A DNA stretch of 64,000 nt, from assembly GCA_019828595.1 (NCBI GenBank), contig JAHQRK010000010.1:868001-932000 (forward strand), read 5' to 3'. A program made the translations under genes and the position numbers. The notes under the pieces were generated by a model that did not search any database, was not told where the DNA came from, and saw nothing but the letters and a program-made list of their open reading frames with translations. Shown here piece by piece: positions 56,489 to 64,000 of this stretch. This DNA comes from Aphanomyces cochlioides (Eukaryota; Oomycota; Saprolegniomycetes; Saprolegniales; Verrucalvaceae). How positions within the stretch are numbered: the first letter of the stretch is position 1; every line of letters begins with the position of its first letter.

Positions 56489-59400
56489 TTACAGACTCGT
56501 GCACGATTTACTCCTCCCTGGCGCGAGGCTTGGCAGAGCAACAAGACGAGGCATGGACGTACCCATGCTCTGGCGCAGTCGCGCGTCAAAGACCTTTTGC
56601 TTGGCTTGTGCTGTCTTGGCCACGCGGATGCGACTTGGTGGCCAGCACATCAAATCCGAGTCCGAGCCAATATTGACAAACGATGACGCTGGAGAGGTAC
56701 TTGGGCGACGCTTCTCAGTGCTGAGCTTGGACTTTTGGATCGCGGGCATGAGACCACGCATGGATTTTGACGAGATTGGTTTTGGCGGCGGGATTTTTAT
56801 CCTTGGAAGGCCATCAGCATCAAGATCCTCTTCCTCAAGCGTGTGCAGTGGCTTGAGGAGATTCTTGTAGCTGTCAATGAGCACATGATCAAACTGCTTG
56901 TGAAAGCGAAGCGGGGGACTTGGCAAGCTGTCGTCGTCGTCGCTGGGAGAATATTCCTCGTCATAGTCTTCAGCGGCAGTCCTGAGAGATTCCGAGTTTG
57001 TTGCAGGCACCTCTGGAGGGTACGCGTCGACGTCGATCGATTTTTCTCGTGTGTTGTTGTCATCACCTCCGAGTTCCATCGGGGGGCTTGGAGGGGGCTC
57101 TGCTGTCGGAGGGGATTCCATCGGCGAGATCAACGTCAGGCGAAAGGCGCCATTCGGGGGCAACGCCAACTTGTAGAATTCCTTCTCCACCGACGTCGTC
57201 GCGCATGTCTGGACAACGTTGAAATCCTGCACACGCTTGGCTTTCCTGGAGAGACTCCGTTTATCGAGCGCACTCCAATCGCACGGCGCCTCTTCCTCCT
57301 GCGAGGGAACTTCAGCCTGGTGTCGAGAGGTGACGATTGTCTTTGAAGCGGTTGCTGGCCTTGGCTGGAGCCAACTTCCCTCCAGGACGCTCAAACAGAG
57401 CGCTTTCTCGCTTCCTGTCCAGTGAACTCTACATATCCGACGTCAGCTCCAGTGGATGGAAGAGGAGAGCGCACCGTGGTCGCTGGAGCAAGGCTTCAAA
57501 GCGTGCCTTTCGATCTACCTCAAGGTTTTGCAGTCGGTGGAGGACCCACGTGACGTCGTCGAGGTCGAGAGCTCGTAAGAACTCGACCAGCGATGCAGTG
57601 TGAGCCATATACTGCGCTAGCACTCGGACAAAGAGCGTTGGAGTTGCCACGTTGTGGAAGAAAGCGAGGAAACTCGGTAGCTGCGGCATGCTCAAGAGTA
57701 AATCCACGGCGACGTCGAGCGTGTAGCATTTGAGCATCTTGCGCAAGCAACGAGTGAGTCTCGCGAGGTCTCTGGACGTCAACTCGACCGAGAAGACGAC
57801 AGGGCTCAACGCACGGACGATTTCACCTGACGCCGACGACAGAAGAAACGTCAAGTAGGCTAAATCCGACGACAAGTTGGCGCAGGAGCGTAGAAAGTCT
57901 TCATGGGATGCTGGATCGAGTTCATGGAGAACGCGGACGAGCTGCGCGGCGACTTGGGCGTTGTGTTGGAGAAGCAGCGCGCAGAGTCGACCGACGTTGT
58001 CTTCTGTCCAAAAGCTAGCCAAGATGAGCCGACAGCTCGTCGCAGCGAGACTCGTTACCCAGGAGAGATAGCTTCAGTCGGTTGCCATGGCGCGCCAGAG
58101 CGCACGACGTGGCAAAAGCGGTTGCGGTCAGTGACCGCCAAGCGATGGAAGACCGAGACGAGGTGGATTTGCGTGACTTTCGAGCAGTAGCTCGCTAGCA
58201 TCGTGTACGTTTCAATGCCATACCGGGCGTCTGGATGCGTCGCGAGGGATTGATGCACTTGCAAGAGCTTGTCGAGAGCTGTCGCGTCGTCCAGGACTCG
58301 GATTTGCTCGACGAGAAGAGAGCGGTAGTCCCAACTGTGAGACTCCAAGACCTGCAGAATGCTCGTGACGGTCGCGACATCCAAGCTGTGAACGCTCAGC
58401 ATCAACCTAGCGCCAGTAGTCAAGTTGCAACGACTGCGACCGAGAGCTAGCTCACCTGAACAAGACATTGCGGCGTGGATTCGGGATCAATTTGAGCCAC
58501 GCAGTTCGTCCAAGCTCGTCGAGACGCGTCATGAAGGCGTTGAGCTCTCGGATGATCGACTGCGATAGCCCAGCAGCGAGCTCAAGGTAGAGATAAATAT
58601 CCGACTGGCGGTGCGTTTCAATGAGATCGACGAGAACCATCGAGTCTGCAGGCGTGACGTGCTCCAAGTAGACGAAGAATTGGCCCACGTGGTCGCCGTC
58701 AAAGGCGACAAGAGCGTTCACGCACGATTGAATGGTCTTGGGCGAGTCAATGTCCAAGAGGAGGTTGTGGAGCACGAGCAGCTCGAGCGACGACCGCCTT
58801 GGATTCTGGAAGAGGGAGAGAATTCCATCGTAGCTAGATGGAGGGGCATGCATCAAGAGCCCGAGACAGCTTAAGGCGTCCATGTCTGATGGAGGCGCGA
58901 GGAGAAACGAGACAAGTCTGCGGTTGAGCTCAATCCTCGGCTGGAAGACGTTCATGCAGAGCGAGCGCTTGTGCTCGGCGTCGTACTTGACAAGATGAGG
59001 CAAGACAGTGTGGAGCTGGTCACGGCTTTGCAGCAAGATCTCGTGGAGGGTTTGTAGTACCAACGATGGAGTTTCTAGCTCGTCTAGGACCTTGTAGAGT
59101 AGTTGACGAAGGGCAGCGGGCATGGAGAGGAGCGCTAGGAAGGGCTCAATGCAGTCGGGGGACAGAGCGACTAGAAACGCGTCGAGTTGACAGATCTCGG
59201 ACTGCGCAAATGACGCCGTGGTGGCCATCAAGGTGTCGAAATGAGGTCTTGAAAAGTGGACAAGGACTGAGGCAATCGAGACCCGCGTCTGGTTGTCAGT
59301 CTCAGCTGACGAAAGGCGAAGATAGCGACAGAGTTGGGCCTTTTCATTGTCGCTCAACGATGCAAAGAGAGTGAAAAGCAGCGCGATATCCCCAGGAGCA

Positions 59401-60377
59401 CCAGCAGCCACGTCGAGGATAAGAGTGAGAAAAGCGTTCGGATCCGATTGCAGAGCTGCAAAGCGCAAGACGGCGTCAGCTCCATCGAGAGAGAGATTCT
59501 CTTTGCTTAGAAGAGTAATGACACTCTCAAGGATGCTGTTGTGGTGGACGGGATGCCTGCCGACAGCTTCCAACGACGTCAGTACTCCTGATGGAATCGC
59601 TGTGAGCAACGTTGTGCTAGATGAAGTCGATAGCTGCGACAGTAAAGCATCAATACTGCCGAGTGCGTTGGTTTCTGCCAGACCGACCAAATGGTCGACG
59701 AGTTTGAGATGTTCTTGCGGCTTCTGGGCGAAGAATAACTTGGCAAGTCGCTGGAGGCCATTGGACTTGTGGAAAGCTGCTAGGGCACGACAGAGACCAA
59801 TTCGTTGAGGTGATGGAGCCACGACGAGCAACTCGACCCACAGTTCAAAGTTGTCCATGCCGAGATCAGCTAGGAGACTGAAGAGAATGGAGTGATCCGA
59901 AGTTGACGTTCCTTCGATGTAGCTGAGGAAGTGATCGAATGCCTCTCTGTCGTCACTGGCCACATTTAAAAGCACGTCTTGTTTCTCCGCCATGACTTGG
60001 TGGAACAAGTCGGCCAGAGTTGAAAGGTGTGCCGTGGAAGTTAAGAGCTCTTCAAGACTGCCACGATCGCCAGGTCGACCAAAACTTGCGTGAAATTGCA
60101 CGAGGGTATGCAATTTAGGATTCGACTCTGCAAACGATTTTCCAAGGTAGCTGTGGACACGAAGCACGTCGTGGACGTAATGTGCGGTAGGATCAGCTCC
60201 ACCGAGCTTTTCCAACGTTGTCCACACGCGACTTCTTGCTTCGCGGGATTGCTCGGTGAGAAGCTGCTGGATTCGTTCTCGCTGTGGGGGGCGTAGCTGG
60301 TCCACCACAGCTTGGAGCCATCGTCGTGGCCCTCTCTGGTCTGCAGACAGAATGGCTTCGATCCATTCAGACGACAT
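56489..60377 (-). CDS. large helical orphan protein, four exons
   Basis: Exons 58456-60377, 58059-58406, 57475-58014 and 56489-57428 join in frame to 1249 aa. The introns are 44-49 bp. About the first 950 residues are a continuous run of amphipathic helices with frequent leucines (for example LLSQLSTSSSTTLLTAIPSG and LLYKVLDELETPSLVLQTLH), suggesting an alpha-solenoid without clear HEAT or ARM consensus. The last 300 residues are disordered and acidic to proline-rich (DYDEEYSPSDDDDSLPSPP). No signal peptide or catalytic motif is seen, and I do not recognise the family. It is the only host gene between the two transposon clusters. Confidence 0.7.
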
Positions 60378-60719
60378 TTACCCCATTTATTATTGTTTCA
60401 TGGAAGCGTTTCATCGACTTCCCATGCCGGTCCTTGTGATAGAAACTTGTAAAGTGAGATCTATCTTTCACACGTTTGATTGGCTCAAAAACCTATCTAA
60501 CGCTACTCTGATTGGCTATTAATATTATAACTATTTCTGATTAGTTAAAATAGTTCATACAAACTTCAAGCTTAATTTTTGGCCGCGTCTGGTGGTGTCC
60601 ATACGGATACTTTAGTTGATTTGTCAAATGGGAAGAGAAATTACCTCCATAATTTAATGTAAACATATTATAAAGTCTTGAAAGATCCTGGTAGACAAAA
60701 CACCTCTGAAGTACAATCG
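60378..60719. other. intergenic, no gene seen
   Basis: AT-rich sequence upstream of the orphan gene and left of the Harbinger target site. Nothing recognisable. Confidence 0.5.
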
Positions 60720-60877
60720 TAAGGGCCGGTTCCAAGTAACTTTCAAAATCAGGAACAACCAATCAGAATTCACCCTTGCTGATTATTTTTTGCAATTTTC
60801 AAAATCAGGTAAAATTTGCTGGGGGAGCTCATTTTACCTGTTTTTGGCATTCTGCCCGGCACTGACGTCAGATTTGC

Positions 60878-62023
60878 ATGATGAAGGAAGCGCTGGTTGT
60901 TGTTGTCGCGGCCATGGCCGTCGTTGTGCTGGCCACACAAGACAAAAGAAGTTTCAGAGAGCCCAAGAGTCGAAAGTTCGCCTTTCGAAGCTGCGCGTGG
61001 AAGGAAGTGAAGGCTAACAAACAAGATGGAGGATGGTACCGCCGGTATTTGCGATGCAGCAAACAAGTGTATGAGCAAGTTGTTTTGCGTGTTGAACTCA
61101 AGTGGAACGATGTACATGCAACACTCCACCACAACACTATCTTTGACATTAAAGACCGTGTGGCAATGACTCTTCACTACCTCACGCACGCCGATGGGTT
61201 TGACCAAACAGCAGCTTTATTTGGGACTAGCAAAACGCGAGCATACACTTACGTCAACCAAGTTGTGGCTGTGTTGAATGACTGCTATCTGAATGAAGTC
61301 GTGAAATTACCAACAACGTTTGATGAATGGGAGTCTGTACGCTCCGAGTTTGAAATGAAAGCCGGTTTTCCCAATGTCTACGGCACAATTGACGGCAGTC
61401 TTATTCCCATACATCGTTTTGCCGATTTTGACGGCTGGTACTGCAGGAAAGGATTTCCTGCGTTCAACATGCAAGCAGTTGTGGATGCGAGAATGCGATT
61501 TCGTTCGTACTCACTGCGATCAGGCTCCCAAAACGATAAGGCACTTTTCAACAATTCGATGTTTGGCAAATATAGCCACCGCAAAGTCCCTCAAGGTGGT
61601 TGTTTCCTTGGTGACGCTGGCTACAAATTGTATTCTCATCTCATCACACCTTATCCAATCTATTACAATATGCCAAAATCTGGAGCGCATTTCAATTTGC
61701 TTCACAGTAGAACGCGTATTGCTGTGGAGCAGGCGTTTGGGTTGTGGAAAAACACATTCCGAATTTTCAAGTCAGTGCTTTCACAAGACACACCGGAGCA
61801 AATGGCGTCCATCATCAAAGCTACGTTGATTTTGCACAATTGGTTTATCGATTTCAATGACAATAGCCACAAGTTGAGGCTACCCAAAATCCACAAGACT
61901 TGGATGCACATCGGTGGTGACTTGGTGTACCCCACTGAAATGAATTTGATTGATGGCGAAGCAGCCAAAAGTGCTCGAGAGAACATAAAAGACTACTTAG
62001 TCAACTTTGTGAGTATAAAATGA
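60878..62023 (+). CDS. PIF/Harbinger DDE transposase
   Basis: A single open frame of 381 aa. The C-terminal two thirds match the Harbinger nuclease (DDE_Tnp_4): the first Asp in NVYGTIDGSLIPIHRF, the second in GGCFLGDAGYKLYSHLITPY, and the Glu in TRIAVEQAFGLWKNTFRIF. A helical region before it (VAMTLHYLTHADGFDQTAALFGTS) is the usual helix-turn-helix part. The first 20 residues are hydrophobic and unusual for this family, so translation might begin later. No stop or frameshift interrupts it, and it could be active with the second ORF. Confidence 0.9.
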   Translation: MMKEALVVVVAAMAVVVLATQDKRSFREPKSRKFAFRSCAWKEVKANKQDGGWYRRYLRCSKQVYEQVVLRVELKWNDVHATLHHNTIFDIKDRVAMTLHYLTHADGFDQTAALFGTSKTRAYTYVNQVVAVLNDCYLNEVVKLPTTFDEWESVRSEFEMKAGFPNVYGTIDGSLIPIHRFADFDGWYCRKGFPAFNMQAVVDARMRFRSYSLRSGSQNDKALFNNSMFGKYSHRKVPQGGCFLGDAGYKLYSHLITPYPIYYNMPKSGAHFNLLHSRTRIAVEQAFGLWKNTFRIFKSVLSQDTPEQMASIIKATLILHNWFIDFNDNSHKLRLPKIHKTWMHIGGDLVYPTEMNLIDGEAAKSARENIKDYLVNFVSIK

Positions 62024-62046
62024 ATCAATTCAATGAGTTAGTCTTT

Positions 62047-63011
62047 CTACATTCGTTTCTCAAGAAATTGAAGCAATCTTTCGTGAACATGGTTACTTTG
62101 GGCTTGACTTTCCTTGTTCTCAATGAGTAGTTTTGAAATCGAAACCAATTGTTTGTTCGTTTCTTCAAGCGCAAGTTGCAATGAGTTGGGCTCCACTGGT
62201 TTGCTGGCTGAAATTGACGCAGCTTCAACGAGTCCTTTTGCAAGAGTATTCCCAAGAGACAGAAGCCCATTTGCCATATCGCCCTTCTTGGTTGTCACTG
62301 TGGTTCTCCGCTTTCGCTGTCGATCAATCTCGTCTTGTATGTCTTGTTTCCGTTTACCCCTTTTTGATACCTCCTCCGTGACATTACTCTCACCATCGTC
62401 GGAGCTCTCTTCGCTTACAGAAGCGTCGTCTTCGGGCTGGCTCTCTGTCTCATTTCCGTACTCGATGTTGCCAAGGCCCTTCTTGTCCCCAAAGTGTCGA
62501 ACAAGAGCTTCCCAATACGGAGGAAGATGAATGGGACTTTCAGTTGAGTTTCCAGTCGCAGCTCGTTCATTTTTCAACTTGATATACTCGCGACGCAACG
62601 CATTCAATTTGTTCTTGAGAGACAACGAGGCGATCTTACAGTTTTCGTATAAGCATAGACGCAGTTAAGATTTCATACCTTTTTCTCCATGATGATGTCG
62701 AATTTCAAAGTCAACTTCTCCCAAAGAACCGCACGCTGCGCCTTGGCTGTGGCGCGCTGGAAGGCAAGTCCAAAGTGATCATAACGTATTTCAAGCAACG
62801 TAGCTACCATCTCCACCGTATACTCAACGTTTGCCTTTGGAGCCTTCCGCTCGATCTTGATGAAAGCCTCGTCTGCAACGGCCAGGAGCGGTGGCTCAGT
62901 GGCAGTTAAGCTCCCGTCTACCAAGGCAGCTAACTTGGCTTCCATGATAGCTATCTTCTCTTCGAGCTGCTTCTTTGTCGCTGCCTTGGACTTGCCGCGA
63001 CATCCATTCAT
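62047..63011 (-). CDS. Harbinger ORF2, Myb/SANT-like DNA-binding protein, two exons
   Basis: Exons from the ATG at 63011 (MNGCRGKSKAATKKQ) to about 62680 and from about 62637 to 62047 join across a 44-bp GTATGA...AAG intron in phase 0. The product is about 306 aa. The first exon has a trihelix/SANT-like region (YTVEMVATLLEIRYDHFGLA followed by LWEKLTLKF). The second exon has charged coiled-coil stretches (LKNKLNALRREYIKLKNERA), an acidic region, a basic nuclear signal (KRGKRKQDIQDEIDRQRKRR) and a C-terminal helix. In this superfamily the protein carries the transposase into the nucleus and binds the ends. Confidence 0.8.
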
Positions 63012-63234
63012 GTCCAATGCTTGAATGCTAGAATGCCTGAAACACCGACGAGAACATTGTACTATTTTATCCAATCAAAGACGAACACAGAATCAGCATG
63101 GAAATCAGCAAATCGACTCTTCTTCCTGATTTTGCACATTTTTCAAAAAGTTACTTGAAACAGGCCCTAAATAAAGTTTCAAGAGACAGCTTTTCAAATG
63201 TGTGAAAAGCGCCAAACTTGTTCGAGTTGGCGGG

Positions 63235-64000
63235 ATGCATCAGTCACAGCGCGCCAAGCCACACCAGCTTGCCACCGGACGCCCCTCGATCAAAGGAAAC
63301 AGACGCAAGCACCCATCGACGCATGAGCGAACCTTCTTCTCTTATAAGAAGAGACTGCATATTATCAATTGGCGACGCCAGCACTCAATGGAGTCAGCCC
63401 TCAACACTTTCTTCATGGGAGTCGAGGGTAAAGCAAAGCAGACTGCTTGGAAACGAATATTGCGCTGGGAAACCCAACGAGCCCGAATCGAAGCTGCCGT
63501 AGCTGACCCAGCTACAGCAAACAAAAGAACTGACCGCGCCAAAGGCATTACAACAACCTTTTCGATTGAAGACGAAGAAAACATAGCGATCTGGGTAGCT
63601 CAACTACGAGCCGACGGTGTCCCAGTGAGCAACTTGATGCTCAAGTGCAAGGCCTTGGAAGTTGTACGTGACGTTGGCTTGGGCTCCAATGATTTTAAAG
63701 CAAGCCCAACGTGGATCCGAGGATTCTCTAAGCGTTGGGCTTTTTCAATGCGCGCGAAAACGAGGTCGGGCCAAGCAAACTACGAAGATGGTGAGCGCGC
63801 GCTTGCAGAACTCACTTCCAGACTTGAAAAGGTTATTGAAGAACATGGCTTCGAAGATATCTACAATGCCGATCAGACGGGAATCAATTATGAATACTTG
63901 CCAACGCATACGTTGGATGCGACTGGAGCCAAATCCGTGTGGATAAAATGTGCTGGCCGTGGAAAAGATCGCGTCACTGCGATGCTGTTTGCTGACAACA
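63235..64000 (+). CDS. pogo/CENP-B-like (DDE_1) transposase, runs off the window
   Basis: The frame is open from the ATG at 63235 (MHQSQRAKPHQLATGRPSIK) to the window edge, 255 codons, and the 3' end is missing. A Psq-type helix-turn-helix (FFSYKKRLHIINWRRQHS) is followed by a CENP-B-type second DNA-binding domain (TTFSIEDEENIAIWVAQL, then SPTWIRGFSKRWAFS). The start of the DDE_1 nuclease follows, with the first Asp in IYNADQTGINYEYLP. It starts 65 bp after the right TAA of the Harbinger element. It belongs to the pogo/Tigger group of transposons, or to a domesticated CENP-B-like gene. Confidence 0.75.
   Translation, partial: MHQSQRAKPHQLATGRPSIKGNRRKHPSTHERTFFSYKKRLHIINWRRQHSMESALNTFFMGVEGKAKQTAWKRILRWETQRARIEAAVADPATANKRTDRAKGITTTFSIEDEENIAIWVAQLRADGVPVSNLMLKCKALEVVRDVGLGSNDFKASPTWIRGFSKRWAFSMRAKTRSGQANYEDGERALAELTSRLEKVIEEHGFEDIYNADQTGINYEYLPTHTLDATGAKSVWIKCAGRGKDRVTAMLFADN

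Larger units (their letters stand above)
60723..63167. mobile_element. complete PIF/Harbinger transposon
   Basis: The element is 2445 bp. The left terminus is GGGCCGGTTCCAAGTAAC and the right terminus is the reverse complement of GGGCCTGTTTCAAGTAAC. A TAA target duplication flanks both ends (60720-60722 and 63168-63170), typical of the 3-bp TWA sites of this superfamily. It carries the usual two genes, a DDE transposase and a Myb/SANT-like DNA-binding protein, in convergent orientation. Both reading frames are open, so the copy may be young. Confidence 0.85.

Overview
This window looks like nuclear DNA of an oomycete. It is gene-dense, and almost every gene is cut by very short GT-AG introns (about 37-67 nt), most with a TAG acceptor. 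The Saprolegniales (Aphanomyces/Saprolegnia side) are my best guess, from gene style alone. The content is eukaryotic throughout: mitochondrial ATP synthase beta with a presequence, UTP4, OST4, PPP4R2, U11-59K, Dicer, ABCF3 and cystinosin. No rRNA, tRNA, CRISPR array or bacterial operon is evident. Exon joins were worked out by hand from splice signals and reading frame, so exact borders are predictions.

Layout. 0.7-5.8 kb: a START-domain protein, a two-exon unknown with an EF-hand-like motif, and a nine-exon multi-pass membrane protein. 5.8-10 kb: two copies of ATP synthase beta, head to head, in 1.5-kb inverted arms that appear identical. 10-13 kb: two LRR genes, the second resembling LRRC57. 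13-15.7 kb: two nodulin-like MFS transporters, tail to tail, sharing an apparently identical 640-bp inverted tract. A third paralogue lies at 31.3-32.5 kb. 15.8-16.6 kb: a 40-residue OST4 split by an intron, and a small lysine-rich protein. 16.8-31.1 kb: two large convergent Armadillo-type genes, one of 1648 aa and one Tudor-ARM-acidic giant of about 2911 aa. 32.7-35.6 kb: a small zinc-finger protein and ABCF3/GCN20. 35.6-37.4 kb: non-coding repeats. 37.4-45 kb: cystinosin, a PDCD7/U11-59K homologue, a Cys- and Gly/Tyr-rich membrane protein, an Rpr2/UPF0711-like zinc ribbon, PPP4R2 and UTP4. 45.1-49.9 kb: a Dicer-like gene with intact RNase III domains and a degenerate helicase. 50-51.8 kb: a GH20 hexosaminidase. 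53.5-64 kb: a transposon-rich end (Crypton-like fragment, Tc1/mariner-like element, complete PIF/Harbinger, pogo/CENP-B-like ORF at the edge) around one 1249-aa orphan gene.

Cross-cutting signals. A palindromic motif, TATCCGGATA, and relatives such as TTAACCGG recur in clusters within about 12-75 bp of start codons. They mostly sit in short divergent promoters: LRR/LRRC57, MFS-B/OST4, the small gene/ARM pair, Rpr2-like/PPP4R2 and UTP4/Dicer, plus one of the two ATP synthase copies. Several of these genes serve RNA processing, ribosome biogenesis and energy metabolism, so a shared housekeeping promoter element is plausible. The two inverted gene pairs share sharply bounded identical tracts, which suggests ongoing gene conversion.
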